Shown one piece after another: positions 1 to 9,036 of a DNA stretch of 64,000 bases (the stretch's first letter is position 1; each line of letters begins with the position of its first letter). Below the pieces are notes generated by a model. It saw nothing but the letters and a program-made list of their open reading frames with translations, did not search any database and was not told where the DNA came from. Both the position numbers and the translations under genes were made by a program. The stretch comes from Clostridia bacterium. Its GTDB lineage: Bacteria; Bacillota; TC1; UBA5767. The stretch lies in assembly GCA_030625965.1 (NCBI GenBank), contig DAOUPV010000005.1, positions 21,125-85,124 of the forward strand, read 5' to 3'.

Positions 1-2271
1 GTGGCTAAACTTGATGAGGAGTTCAAGGCATTGTCCAGGGATTTGGGCAAACAGCAGCTGGATGCTGATATCCTCCATCAGAAGTCAGAACAGATGGGTG
101 TATTGCTGGCTGGGAGTCAACGTGAACTGCATGAATTTGAATCCAAGAAGAAAATCTTGGAAGACATTCAGAAAGAACATGAAGGATATTATTTCGGCGT
201 AAAGACTGTTCTTAAAGCAAAACAAGCGGGAGAACAGGGCTTCGACCGAATCAAGGGCGTTGTCGCCGACCTGATCAAGATCGATAAGAGCTATTTGAAA
301 GCAATAGAGACTGCACTGGGCAATTCCATCCAGGATCTAGTAGTGGAAAACCAGGTGGCTGCTAAACAGGTCATCAGTCACCTAAAGAAGACGAGAGGCG
401 GCAGAGCTACATTCCTGCCTCTAGACACAATCGTGCCTCGGACGTTGCGTGACAGCAACAAAGACATTCTAAATTTGGATGGCATTCTGGGTACTGCCAG
501 CGATCTGGTGGAACATGATGCTGAAATAACCCCTGCCATCGAATACCTGCTAGGATCCGTTTTGGTCGCCAAGAATCTGGATGTGGCCTCCAAAGCTTCG
601 CGCATGGCCCGACAATCTCTGAAAATCGTGACCCTGGACGGCGATGTCATCCATCCAGGCGGCTCCATGAGCGGTGGCCAGCAAGACAGCAAGCGTTCCA
701 GCATCTTGAGCAGAAACATCGATATTCAGGAACTGCACAAATCTATTGAAAAGGCCAAACAGGACATACAGAAGGGCAATAAAGCATTCGAACAATTGGC
801 ACAGAAGACTGCAGAACTTGAAACTTCACTTGCAGACTTGAAAGAAAGACGCAGAGACAGGGAGGAATCCCTATTCCAAAAACGCCAGGAGTTTGACTTC
901 ATGGCTAAGAACCTTGTCGCCAAAGAGGAAGCCATGGAGTTGTATTCTCTTGACGGACAGGACTTGTCTAGCCAGAAGCTGGAGCTGCTGCGCAGTGAAG
1001 AGGAACTCGAAGAAAAAATCCGCATCTGTGAAGAGAATAAAGAAAAGCTGGACCATGAGCTGAATAACATGCAGGAGGAATACAAACTCAGCCTCAGTCA
1101 GACGGATACGGCCAAAGAAGAACGAAACGAAGCCAACGTTGAACTGGCCTCATTGCAGGAAAAGGAATCCGGCATGAGAGACGCGTTGTCGGTGTATTAC
1201 GGCCAGACCGAGGAAATTAATAACCGTCTGGAGCAGCTGCTGAGCGAAAAGAATGGTTTATCTGGTGACATGCAACAACATGAAGATAAACTGGTCAACT
1301 TTAATGAGAACATTGAGCATTTAGGCAAGACCATCGAGGACCTGACGTTTGCCATGCAGGATCAGTCTAAGGAAAAAGCCACATTGGCTGATTCCATCAG
1401 GGAGAAAGCTGCCGGCAGCAAGGAACTACGAAAGGTTCTGAGCGAGAAGAGCAAAAACCTGAATGCAGAGAGAGTCCAAATGGCCAAGCGGGAGACTGAC
1501 TTGGAAAACAAACATAGACGTCTGGAAGAACGGCATGAAATGGCCTATGAAGAAGCTCTGAATAAAAAACGGGTAATTGAGGATCTGAAGAGTGCTGAAA
1601 AGAGACTGAAAGCTCTGAAGAGGGAAATGGCCTTCCTGGGTACAGTCAATTTGGCGTCCATCGATGAATATGCCCGTGTCAAGGAACGCTATGACTTCTT
1701 GAGTCAACAAGAAGGCGATTTAAGGGATTCGATTGTGAAACTATCCAAAGTGATTTCCGAGATCGATGGTGTCATGGTTGAGCGCTTCAAGGAAAGCTTT
1801 GATAAGATTTCCGTATCCTTTAAGGAGTCATTCACCAGTCTGTTCGGCGGTGGTGACGCTTCTTTGTACCTGACGGATCCGGATGATCTTCTGAACACCG
1901 GTGTTGACATCGAAGCCAGACCACCTGGTAAAGGACTGAAGAACATGAACCTGTTGTCCGGTGGTGAAAAGGCTCTAACGGCCATTTCCTTGCTATTTGC
2001 TTTCCTGAAAATCAAACCGTCACCCTTCTGCGTCCTGGATGAGATTGACGCGGCCTTGGATGAAGTGAACGTAAACAACTTTTCAAACTATCTGCGCGAA
2101 TTTGCAGGGGATACCCAGTTCGTGGTTATTTCCCACAGGCAGGGAACCATTGAGAGTTCTGATTCTCTGTTCGGGGTTACCATGGATAAGAAATCAGGAA
2201 TCACCAAGATGGTGTCCGTACGCCTGGCAGAAGCTGCCGCAGTAGAGAATTCAACAAAGGAGCTACAATGA
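1..2271 (+). CDS. smc: Chromosome segregation ATPase SMC, C-terminal part (5' truncated by window edge)
   Basis: This is the C-terminal two thirds of SMC, the ATPase that dimerises and compacts and segregates chromosomes together with ScpA and ScpB. 756 residues are visible, against about 1180 in the family, so the N-terminal head with Walker A lies before base 1. The GTG at base 1 is simply an in-frame codon. The hinge domain spans about residues 75-225 and contains the glycine-rich GGSMSGG segment. A long coiled coil follows at about 235-600. The C-terminal head carries the ABC signature LLSGGEKALTA near 650 and Walker B FCVLDEIDAALDE near 680. The stop overlaps the ftsY start by 4 bases (ATGA), so the two are translationally coupled. 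Confidence 0.97.
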   Translation: MAKLDEEFKALSRDLGKQQLDADILHQKSEQMGVLLAGSQRELHEFESKKKILEDIQKEHEGYYFGVKTVLKAKQAGEQGFDRIKGVVADLIKIDKSYLKAIETALGNSIQDLVVENQVAAKQVISHLKKTRGGRATFLPLDTIVPRTLRDSNKDILNLDGILGTASDLVEHDAEITPAIEYLLGSVLVAKNLDVASKASRMARQSLKIVTLDGDVIHPGGSMSGGQQDSKRSSILSRNIDIQELHKSIEKAKQDIQKGNKAFEQLAQKTAELETSLADLKERRRDREESLFQKRQEFDFMAKNLVAKEEAMELYSLDGQDLSSQKLELLRSEEELEEKIRICEENKEKLDHELNNMQEEYKLSLSQTDTAKEERNEANVELASLQEKESGMRDALSVYYGQTEEINNRLEQLLSEKNGLSGDMQQHEDKLVNFNENIEHLGKTIEDLTFAMQDQSKEKATLADSIREKAAGSKELRKVLSEKSKNLNAERVQMAKRETDLENKHRRLEERHEMAYEEALNKKRVIEDLKSAEKRLKALKREMAFLGTVNLASIDEYARVKERYDFLSQQEGDLRDSIVKLSKVISEIDGVMVERFKESFDKISVSFKESFTSLFGGGDASLYLTDPDDLLNTGVDIEARPPGKGLKNMNLLSGGEKALTAISLLFAFLKIKPSPFCVLDEIDAALDEVNVNNFSNYLREFAGDTQFVVISHRQGTIESSDSLFGVTMDKKSGITKMVSVRLAEAAAVENSTKELQ

Positions 2272-3179
2272 TTATAGATTATCTTAAGAAGGGTCTGGCC
2301 AAGACAAGGGTAGGCTTTGTCGGCAAAATTGAAGAACTGGTCACGGGTTACAAAAAACTGGATGATGAGTTTTTCGAAGAGCTGGAAGAAATACTGATCC
2401 AGGCCGATATCGGTGCGGTGACCAGTATGGAACTGGTGAAGAAACTGCAAGAAGAAGCGCATGAACAGAAGATCGATGACAGCAGTGAAGCCATCGGCTT
2501 GCTGAAGAAACAAATTGAAAGCATCATGGGTCACGACCAGCCGCACCTGAATATACAGGAGGACGGCCTTACGGTGATTCTGGTGGTCGGTGTCAATGGT
2601 ACTGGAAAAACCACCTCCATAGGCAAGATCACCTACAATCTGAGACAGCAGGGCAAGAAGGTGGTTCTAGCCGCAGGGGATACCTTCCGGGCTGCTGCCA
2701 CCGAACAGTTGGAAAGCTGGGCCGAGGATGTGGGTGCCAGCATAGTCAAACAGAACGAGGGAGCGGATCCTGCAGCTGTGGCTTACGATGCTTTACAGTC
2801 AGCCAAGGCCAAGAAAGCAGACGTGCTCATCGTGGATACCGCAGGGCGGTTGCACACTAAGGTCAACCTGATGGAAGAAATCAAGAAAATCAAAAGAGTA
2901 TTGGAACGGGAGTACCCGGGGGCGCCACATGAGACGCTGCTAGTGGTGGATGCCACCACAGGCCAGAACGCCATTGAACAGGCCAAACTTTTCAACAAGG
3001 CTACCGGTGTAACTGGAATCGTACTCACAAAACTGGATGGAAGCGCCAAGGGCGGCATCGTGATACCCATCGCTGACAGGTTAGAAATTCCGGTCAAGCT
3101 GATCGGGATCGGTGAAGGAAAAGAGGACTTACGTCCCTTCTGTCCCAAGGATTATGCGGACACTCTGTTTTCAAAATAA
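2268..3179 (+). CDS. ftsY: Signal recognition particle receptor FtsY
   Basis: FtsY is the membrane-associated SRP receptor GTPase, which pairs with Ffh to deliver ribosomes making membrane proteins to the translocon. At 303 residues it has a short N-terminal helical region and the NG domain, but not the long acidic A domain of E. coli. The P-loop GVNGTGKTTS lies near residue 109, DTAGR near 189 and TKLDGSAKGG near 250. A ribosome binding site (AAAGGAG) sits just before the ATG inside the end of smc. Its partner gene ffh lies 1.8 kb downstream. Confidence 0.97.
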   Translation: MIIDYLKKGLAKTRVGFVGKIEELVTGYKKLDDEFFEELEEILIQADIGAVTSMELVKKLQEEAHEQKIDDSSEAIGLLKKQIESIMGHDQPHLNIQEDGLTVILVVGVNGTGKTTSIGKITYNLRQQGKKVVLAAGDTFRAAATEQLESWAEDVGASIVKQNEGADPAAVAYDALQSAKAKKADVLIVDTAGRLHTKVNLMEEIKKIKRVLEREYPGAPHETLLVVDATTGQNAIEQAKLFNKATGVTGIVLTKLDGSAKGGIVIPIADRLEIPVKLIGIGEGKEDLRPFCPKDYADTLFSK

Positions 3180-3203
3180 GAAACAGATACTATGGAGTAA
3201 TTC

Positions 3204-4481
3204 ATGAAAATACTAATACAAAACGCAACGATTATACCCCAGAATGAAAACGTGGATGCTGAGTGGTTTGTCGGCGATGTGGCCATTGAAGATGAGTTGA
3301 TCGTGGCCGTGGGACAGGTGCCTGATACTTTCGAACCACAGGAAATCATCGATGCCAAGGACCGCATCTTGATGCCGGGATTCGTTAACTGTCATGCGCA
3401 TTCCGCCATGACTCTCTTACGAGGCTTTGCTGAGGATTTACCGCTCCAGACTTGGCTACAGGATTGGATTTGGCCAGCGGAAGCCAAACATACAGAAGAA
3501 ACTCTGAGTGTCGGAAACGAGTTGGCCATCGCAGAGATGATCAAATCCGGAACTACGTCATTCCTGGATATGTATGTAAGACAGGACCTTCTGGCAGAGA
3601 GCCTGCTAAGAACCGGTATGCGAGGCGTGCTGTCTCGTGCTGTACTCACCCCTGAAGGGGATGTAGAAAAACATCTGAAAGACAATGTGGAGCTAAAATA
3701 CCGATACCAGGATGAAAATCTCGTTTCAGTGTTTGTCAGCGCCCATGCACCCTATACCTGTGATGACAGAACGTTGCTGCTGGTCCGTGAAGCGGCCCTT
3801 GAGCATGACATGGGTCTACATATTCACATCAGTGAAACCAAGAAGGAGTTGGACGATTATCTCGAGCAGTTCGGAAAGACTCCGGTCACCTACTTAAACG
3901 ATCTCGACATGTTTGATGCTCATACCCTTGGGGCGCACTGTGTCCATGTCACACAAGAAGATATGCATATCATGGCTGAAAAGGGAGTATGTGTCTCGCA
4001 TAATCCTAAGAGCAACCTGAAGCTAGCCTCCGGTGTAGCACCGTTGGTTGATATGTTGAAATATAACATCACGGTGGGTATAGGTACCGACAGTGTGGCA
4101 AGCAACAATGTCTTGTCCATGATTGATGAGATGAAGATAGCCTCTCTATTGCAGAAAGGCATCCTGAACGATGCGACGGCATTACCGGCCAAGCAGATAC
4201 TGAACTTGGCCACCCGTGAAGGTGCCAAGGCACTCAGACTTGCCGGTGTCGGACAGATCAGAGAGGGCTATCAGGCGGACTTGATCCTATTGGATAAGAC
4301 CGGTGTACATATGCTTCCTGGATTCAACCCCCTTACAGATGTGGTGCACAGTGCAACACACCAGGATGTCACTCATACTATGGTAGCAGGAAGATTTCTG
4401 ATGAAGGACCGTATACTCACGACCATCGATGAAGATAAGTTGAAACACGACATCAAAGAGCTATCCGGTTTCTTCGGGTAG
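3204..4481 (+). CDS. mtaD: 5-methylthioadenosine/S-adenosylhomocysteine deaminase-type amidohydrolase
   Basis: This is a 425-residue metal-dependent amidohydrolase of the MtaD/TrzN/SsnA group. It probably deaminates S-adenosylhomocysteine, methylthioadenosine or a related nucleoside in the cytoplasm. The sequence shows the HAHSAM metal site near residue 63, HISETKKE near 207 and the catalytic aspartate in GTDSVASNN near 294. The terminal segment GYQADLILLD is typical of the family's return beta-sandwich. The ATG follows GGAG at good spacing. No clear terminator follows, but the next gene has its own promoter. Substrate assignment rests on family resemblance, and other aminohydrolase activities remain possible. 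Confidence 0.88.
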   Translation: MKILIQNATIIPQNENVDAEWFVGDVAIEDELIVAVGQVPDTFEPQEIIDAKDRILMPGFVNCHAHSAMTLLRGFAEDLPLQTWLQDWIWPAEAKHTEETLSVGNELAIAEMIKSGTTSFLDMYVRQDLLAESLLRTGMRGVLSRAVLTPEGDVEKHLKDNVELKYRYQDENLVSVFVSAHAPYTCDDRTLLLVREAALEHDMGLHIHISETKKELDDYLEQFGKTPVTYLNDLDMFDAHTLGAHCVHVTQEDMHIMAEKGVCVSHNPKSNLKLASGVAPLVDMLKYNITVGIGTDSVASNNVLSMIDEMKIASLLQKGILNDATALPAKQILNLATREGAKALRLAGVGQIREGYQADLILLDKTGVHMLPGFNPLTDVVHSATHQDVTHTMVAGRFLMKDRILTTIDEDKLKHDIKELSGFFG

Positions 4482-4528
4482 TCCAATAAAAGAGTGTGGA
4501 TGTCGTAGAAGAAACATTCAGCATACTA

Positions 4529-4561
4529 TTGACAAGCATTGTACCTTGACGTACAATGCTT
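4529..4561 (+). promoter_or_regulatory. ylxM-ffh promoter containing a perfect 11-bp inverted repeat
   Basis: A near-consensus sigma-A promoter has TTGACA at 4529-4534, a 17-base spacer and TACAAT at 4552-4557. An inverted repeat with 11-bp perfect arms (4534-4544 and 4551-4561, 6-base centre) fills the spacer and covers the -10 box. A protein bound there should block RNA polymerase, so this looks like an operator. The regulator is unknown. Confidence 0.8.
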
Positions 4562-4597
4562 ATTGTGTAAAGAAAGATATCTTTACAGGGAGAGAAC

Positions 4598-4933
4598 ATG
4601 CTAGAAGAAAGATTAAAAATCATAAACTGTCTGGATGTATATAGTCCGCTTCTGACGGATCATCAAAAAGAGATTATGGATTTGTACTACCTGCAGGATC
4701 TTTCGTTGGGAGAAATCTCAGCTGACATGAAGATCAGCAGGCAAGCAGTGCATGATGTCATTAAGAGGACCGGAAAATCATTGCTGGATTATGAGGATAA
4801 GCTAGAATTTGTGGAAAAGCAGGAATCTGCTAAGAAACGATTGGCTACCATCATCGAGAATCTGGAATACGGTGCTGCCAAACAGACAGAATATGCAATG
4901 CTGATGCTAAAGAAGATGAAAGATGATTTATAG
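4598..4933 (+). CDS. ylxM: YlxM family HTH protein (UPF0122), SRP-associated
   Basis: This 111-residue protein has a sigma-70 region 4-like helix-turn-helix (about residues 20-60, with LSLGEISADMKISRQAVHD) and a helical C-terminus. YlxM proteins are encoded next to ffh across Firmicutes, and in streptococci the homologue is reported to modulate SRP activity. The ATG follows AGGGAGAG. ffh starts 11 bases downstream, so they are one transcript from the 4529 promoter. Confidence 0.92.
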   Translation: MLEERLKIINCLDVYSPLLTDHQKEIMDLYYLQDLSLGEISADMKISRQAVHDVIKRTGKSLLDYEDKLEFVEKQESAKKRLATIIENLEYGAAKQTEYAMLMLKKMKDDL

Positions 4934-4944
4934 ACAGAGGTAAT

Positions 4945-6279
4945 ATGGCAATTTTTTCTAATTTAACCGAAAAACTTCAACATGCCTTCGCAGGCCTGCG
5001 CAAGAAGGGCAAACTGAGCGAAGATGACATAAAAGCCGCCTTAAAGGAAGTGCAGATTGCGCTTCTGGAAGCCGATGTGAACTACAAAGTGGTGAAGAAA
5101 TTCATCAAGGACCTACGGGAAAAAGCCATCGGCAAGGATATATTGGAAAGTCTGACACCTGCCCAGCAAGTCATAAAGCTGGTGAACGAGGAACTGACGA
5201 ACCTGATGGGTAAGGAGAAATCCTCCATTATGTTGGCCTCGAACCCTCCAACCATCATCATGATGTGCGGATTGCAGGGTGCCGGTAAATCCACTACCTG
5301 TGCCAAGCTTGCCAACTTTTATAAGAAGCAGAACAAGAAGGTCATGCTGGCTGCCTGTGACGTTTACCGTCCAGCTGCCATCAAACAGCTTCAGGTTTTG
5401 GGTGAATCCTTGGACATACCGGTGTTCACACTAGGTGAGAACGTTGATCCGGTTGGCATTGCCAAAGGAGCGGTGGAAAAAGCCAGAAAATCGGCTATGG
5501 ACATTATCATCATCGATACGGCCGGCCGTCTGCATCTGGATGAACAGATGATGAACGAGCTGGTTGAGATGAAGAAAGTGGTCCATCCCCACGAGATCCT
5601 GTTGGCCGTAGACGCTATGACCGGACAGGATGCGCTGAATGTAGCAGAAAGCTTTGACAATCAACTGGGTATCGATGGAATCCTGATGACCAAGATGGAT
5701 GGAGACGCCCGTGGCGGCGCAGCCATCTCTGCCAAGGCTGTAACTGGAAAACCCATAAAATTCCTGGGAACCGGTGAAAAAATCACCGACCTGGAAGTTT
5801 TCCATCCGGAGCGGATGGCTTCACGCATACTGGGCATGGGAGATGTACTCACCCTGATTGAAAAGGCCCAGGAAAACTTCGATGAGAAGAAGGCCAAGGA
5901 GCTGGAAGAGAAGCTCCGCAATTCGACTTTTACCCTGGATGATTTCCTGGATCAGATGGATAGCATGAAGGGCATGGGATCCATGGAAGATCTTATGGGC
6001 ATGATTCCGGGTATGAATAAGCAGATGAAGAATCTGCAGGTTGATGAAAAGCAGATGGCACACAACAAAGCGATCATCCAGTCTATGACAAAGGATGAAA
6101 GAAAAGACCCCCAGATCATCAACGCCAACCGGCGTAAACGGATCGCTATGGGAAGCGGCACCAACGTGCAGCGGGTCAACGTGTTGCTCAAGCAGTTCAA
6201 AGAAACCCAAAAGATGATGAAAAGAATCGGACAAATGGGAAAAGGCGGCAAGATGCCTAAGATCCCGGGTCTGTTCTAA
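4945..6279 (+). CDS. ffh: Signal recognition particle protein Ffh
   Basis: Ffh is the protein component of the SRP. It binds signal sequences through its M domain and 4.5S/6S-type SRP RNA, and forms a GTPase heterodimer with FtsY. The 444 residues comprise the N domain (1-90), the G domain with P-loop GLQGAGKSTTCAK near 109, DTAGRLH near 190 and TKMDGDARGGAA near 248, and a methionine-rich M domain (about 300-444) ending in a glycine- and lysine-rich tail. Length and motif order are normal. rpsP follows after 26 bases with a strong AAGGAGGTG binding site. Confidence 0.98.
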   Translation: MAIFSNLTEKLQHAFAGLRKKGKLSEDDIKAALKEVQIALLEADVNYKVVKKFIKDLREKAIGKDILESLTPAQQVIKLVNEELTNLMGKEKSSIMLASNPPTIIMMCGLQGAGKSTTCAKLANFYKKQNKKVMLAACDVYRPAAIKQLQVLGESLDIPVFTLGENVDPVGIAKGAVEKARKSAMDIIIIDTAGRLHLDEQMMNELVEMKKVVHPHEILLAVDAMTGQDALNVAESFDNQLGIDGILMTKMDGDARGGAAISAKAVTGKPIKFLGTGEKITDLEVFHPERMASRILGMGDVLTLIEKAQENFDEKKAKELEEKLRNSTFTLDDFLDQMDSMKGMGSMEDLMGMIPGMNKQMKNLQVDEKQMAHNKAIIQSMTKDERKDPQIINANRRKRIAMGSGTNVQRVNVLLKQFKETQKMMKRIGQMGKGGKMPKIPGLF

Positions 6280-6305
6280 TAAAAAATATTTAAGGAGGTG
6301 AAAAC

Positions 6306-6563
6306 ATGGCAACAAAAATCAGATTGAAAAGACTAGGCGCAAAAAAAGCACCGTTCTATAGAATCGTAGTAGCTGATTCCAGAGCACCCAGAGATGGACG
6401 TTTCATTGAGGAAATCGGATATTTCAACCCGCTTAGCGAGCCGAATGAACTCAAAATAGACGAGGAAAAAGCGTTGAAATGGTTATCCACAGGAGCGCAA
6501 CCTTCTGAAACCGTGAAATCTTTGATGAAGAAATCCGGCGTCTGGAAGCAGTACAAGAAGTAG
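6306..6563 (+). CDS. rpsP: 30S ribosomal protein S16
   Basis: S16 is a small primary-assembly protein of the 30S subunit. The 85 residues match the family from the start ([20 protein letters not shown]) through [11 protein letters not shown] to the conserved GAQPSETV segment. A full AAGGAGGTG ribosome binding site precedes the ATG. It lies in the conserved ffh-rpsP-khpA-rimM-trmD-rplS cluster, with 17 bases to khpA. Confidence 0.98.
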   Translation: MATKIRLKRLGAKKAPFYRIVVADSRAPRDGRFIEEIGYFNPLSEPNELKIDEEKALKWLSTGAQPSETVKSLMKKSGVWKQYKK

Positions 6564-6580
6564 TCCTTGGGAGGAATATT

Positions 6581-6814
6581 ATGGAAAAACTCGTTGAAAC
6601 CATTGCGAAATCCTTGGTGGATCAGCCTGAAGAAGTCCGTGTCAACACGGTTAAAAAAGACGACCTGACCATAATTGAACTAAGGGTTGCTAACGACGAT
6701 ATGGGTAAAGTCATTGGTAAACAAGGGCGTATCGCAAAAGCCATTCGTTCGGTAGTTAAAGCCGCGGCCATCAAGAAGAATCTTAAGGTCAACGTAGACA
6801 TTATCGAGGACTAG
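6581..6814 (+). CDS. khpA: KH-domain RNA-binding protein KhpA (YlqC)
   Basis: This 77-residue single KH domain protein contains the GxxG loop in KVIGKQGRIAKAIR (about residues 47-60). In streptococci and other Firmicutes KhpA partners with KhpB/Jag to bind RNA and affect division and cell-wall growth. Gene order between rpsP and rimM is the usual one. The rimM start follows the stop by one base, which indicates coupled translation. Confidence 0.95.
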   Translation: MEKLVETIAKSLVDQPEEVRVNTVKKDDLTIIELRVANDDMGKVIGKQGRIAKAIRSVVKAAAIKKNLKVNVDIIED

Positions 6815-6815
6815 G

Positions 6816-7316
6816 ATGGATAAAGCAATTGTAGCCCAAATCGTCAATACCCACGGCGTGAAAGGGGAGGTCAAAGTGGTCTCTCTGATGGACTCTCCGG
6901 AGCTGGTGCTGAACTATGATCAGTTTTATCTAGAGAATGGTAACGACCAGTTGCATGTGAATCGCATTAGAGTTCACAAGCAGATGTTGCTCATCGTATT
7001 TGATGAAATCAAATCCATGGATGAAGCGGAAGATTATAAAGGGACCTATCTTTACGTTCCCTCAAGCGATCTGCCGCCGATAGAGGAAGGAACCTATTAT
7101 CTGCATGACCTTGAAGGAATAACGGTCTATACGGATGAGGGTGAGTGCCTGGGTAGAGTTGATTCAATCATTGAGACGGGCGCTAGGAATGTTTTTTCGG
7201 TTTTGGATGATGAGAAGAACGAGATTCTTCTGCCAAACATCGAAGATGTGGTCCTGAACATCGACCTTGACGACAGACGGATGACCGTGCATCTCATGCC
7301 CGGTTTGCGGGATTAG
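6816..7316 (+). CDS. rimM: Ribosome maturation factor RimM
   Basis: RimM helps assemble the head of the 30S subunit by binding S19. The 166 residues have the N-terminal RimM barrel (about 1-85, beginning with IVAQIVNTHGVKGEVKV) and the C-terminal PRC barrel (about 95-166, with LLPNIEDVVLNID). The start is almost contiguous with khpA. trmD follows after 8 bases. Confidence 0.96.
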   Translation: MDKAIVAQIVNTHGVKGEVKVVSLMDSPELVLNYDQFYLENGNDQLHVNRIRVHKQMLLIVFDEIKSMDEAEDYKGTYLYVPSSDLPPIEEGTYYLHDLEGITVYTDEGECLGRVDSIIETGARNVFSVLDDEKNEILLPNIEDVVLNIDLDDRRMTVHLMPGLRD

Positions 7317-7324
7317 GAGTTAAT

Positions 7325-8020
7325 ATGCTTTTTGATGTGTTAACGTTGTTCCCTGACCTTTTTGAGAACTTCAAAAGTGAAAGTCTGATCCAGAAGGCGA
7401 TTGGTAACGGTATCCTGGATATCCGAACCACAAATTTTCGCGACTACACGCAGGACAAGCACCACACAGTGGATGACTATCCCTTCGGTGGCGGCTCAGG
7501 TATGCTTCTTAAACCGGAACCTATTTTTCTGGCTCATGAAGATCTGATGCGGAAAACTGAAGAGAAACGCAGTCACACCATCTATATGTCACCCAGCGGT
7601 CAAACGCTGAATCACAAAAAAGTTATCGAGCTTACCAGCTATGATCACCTAGTGATTCTGTGTGGCAGATATGAAGGCGTGGACCAAAGAGTCATTGATG
7701 AACTGGTGGATGAGGAAATATCCATCGGCGATTACGTACTCTTCGGCGGAGAACTGCCGGCCATGGTGTTGATCGAAGCGGTCAGCAGACACCTGAAAGG
7801 TGTGCTGGGCAATGACGAAAGTCTGTTGAGCGAAAGCTTTAGTAATGATTTACTGGAGTATCCGCAGTATACCAAACCCAGGGAATACCGAGGCCTGAAC
7901 GTTCCAGAAGTGCTGTTCGGCGGCAACCATAAAGCCATCGCACAATGGAAAGAAGAACAATCTTTGAAAAGAACTGAAGAGAGAAGACCCGATCTTCTTT
8001 CGAAAACCCATAAGCCTTAG
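7325..8020 (+). CDS. trmD: tRNA (guanine-37-N1)-methyltransferase TrmD
   Basis: TrmD methylates G37 next to the anticodon using S-adenosylmethionine, preventing +1 frameshifting. The 231 residues carry the SPOUT trefoil-knot region with [14 protein letters not shown] and [14 protein letters not shown] (about residues 115-145) and the conserved [10 protein letters not shown] loop near 50. The C-terminal domain is of normal length. It lies between rimM and rplS as in most Firmicutes. Confidence 0.98.
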   Translation: MLFDVLTLFPDLFENFKSESLIQKAIGNGILDIRTTNFRDYTQDKHHTVDDYPFGGGSGMLLKPEPIFLAHEDLMRKTEEKRSHTIYMSPSGQTLNHKKVIELTSYDHLVILCGRYEGVDQRVIDELVDEEISIGDYVLFGGELPAMVLIEAVSRHLKGVLGNDESLLSESFSNDLLEYPQYTKPREYRGLNVPEVLFGGNHKAIAQWKEEQSLKRTEERRPDLLSKTHKP

Positions 8021-8034
8021 AAAGGAGGAAGAAA

Positions 8035-8376
8035 ATGGATATTATTCAAGCTATTGATAACGAACAGAAAAGAGACGATATACCTGAGTTTCAGTCGGGA
8101 GACACTATTACCGTAAGCGTAAAAGTTGTTGAGGGAACCAAAGAAAGAATTCAGGATTTCACAGGTATCGTAATCGCCAAGAGCGGCGGAGGCATCCAGG
8201 AGAATTTCACTGTTAGAAGAATCTCTTACGGAGTAGGTGTGGAAAGAATATTCCCACTGCATTCTCCAAGAATCGCTGGTGTGAAAGTACTCAGAAGAGG
8301 TAAAGTAAGAAGAGCTAAAATCTACTATCTGCGTACCAGAACAGGCAAAGCTGCCAGAATCAAAGATAGAAAGTAA
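8035..8376 (+). CDS. rplS: 50S ribosomal protein L19
   Basis: L19 sits at the 30S-50S interface and forms an intersubunit bridge. The 113 residues show the expected [19 protein letters not shown] and [11 protein letters not shown] segments and a basic C-terminus with [12 protein letters not shown] strong AAAGGAGGA site precedes the ATG. A GC-rich hairpin follows the stop and closes the ribosomal part of the operon. Confidence 0.98.
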   Translation: MDIIQAIDNEQKRDDIPEFQSGDTITVSVKVVEGTKERIQDFTGIVIAKSGGGIQENFTVRRISYGVGVERIFPLHSPRIAGVKVLRRGKVRRAKIYYLRTRTGKAARIKDRK

Positions 8377-8379
8377 TTC

Positions 8380-8401
8380 AAGGACCGGGTTACCGGTCCT
8401 T
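8380..8401 (+). terminator. Hairpin after rplS, weak U-tract
   Basis: A 9-bp perfect stem (AAGGACCGG / CCGGTCCTT) with a GTTA loop starts 3 bases after the rplS stop. The following bases are mixed rather than a clean T run, so termination may be partial, with read-through into lepB. Confidence 0.65.
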
Positions 8402-8470
8402 GCCTTGTTATTGCTATACAAAAGTGTTATATTTTAAAGGCAATAAATAGGAAGGTAGGAAAGACTTGTT

Positions 8471-9028
8471 ATGACAGAAAAAGACGAATACGCTACACTG
8501 GATGAGCAACTGAAAAAAGCACATAAACCGTTACTGGAACTGGTCCAAGCCGTGGTTATTGCCGTGGTGATCACTTTCGTCATCCGCACTTTCGTATTCC
8601 AACCATTCTGGGTACCAACGACATCCATGGTTCCGACGCTGAAGGTAAATGACCGGATTCTGGTCAATGAAATGTTCCTGCGTTACGGGGAAGTGGCTCG
8701 TGGAGACGTTATGGTCTTCCGATATCCGCTGGACCCGGAGGTCATCTACGTGAAACGTATGATTGGACTTCCTGGTGAAACACTGGAAATAAAGGAAGAT
8801 GGTATTTATATCAATGGCGAGAAGATTGAAGAGCCATACTTGGAACGCAATTACAACTACGCACCGATGGGTCCGATCCTGGTCCCAGAGAATTCCTATT
8901 TCGCCATGGGCGACAATCGGGAATTCAGCGCTGACTCCCGGATCTGGGGATTCGTCCCTGAAGATAACTTTATCGGAAAAGCATTTTTAATATACTGGCC
9001 GATGAACGATTTCGGGCAGATAGATTAA
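8471..9028 (+). CDS. lepB: Signal peptidase I
   Basis: This membrane-anchored serine protease removes signal peptides from secreted proteins. The 185 residues have one N-terminal membrane segment (about 22-42). The catalytic serine lies in TTSMVPTLKVNDR near residue 50 and the general-base lysine in YVKRMIGLPGE near 94. The box MGDNREFSADSR is near 140. This matches the short single-anchor Firmicute type. It is commonly found next to rplS and rbgA. Confidence 0.96.
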   Translation: MTEKDEYATLDEQLKKAHKPLLELVQAVVIAVVITFVIRTFVFQPFWVPTTSMVPTLKVNDRILVNEMFLRYGEVARGDVMVFRYPLDPEVIYVKRMIGLPGETLEIKEDGIYINGEKIEEPYLERNYNYAPMGPILVPENSYFAMGDNREFSADSRIWGFVPEDNFIGKAFLIYWPMNDFGQID

Positions 9029-9036
9029 GGGATAAT

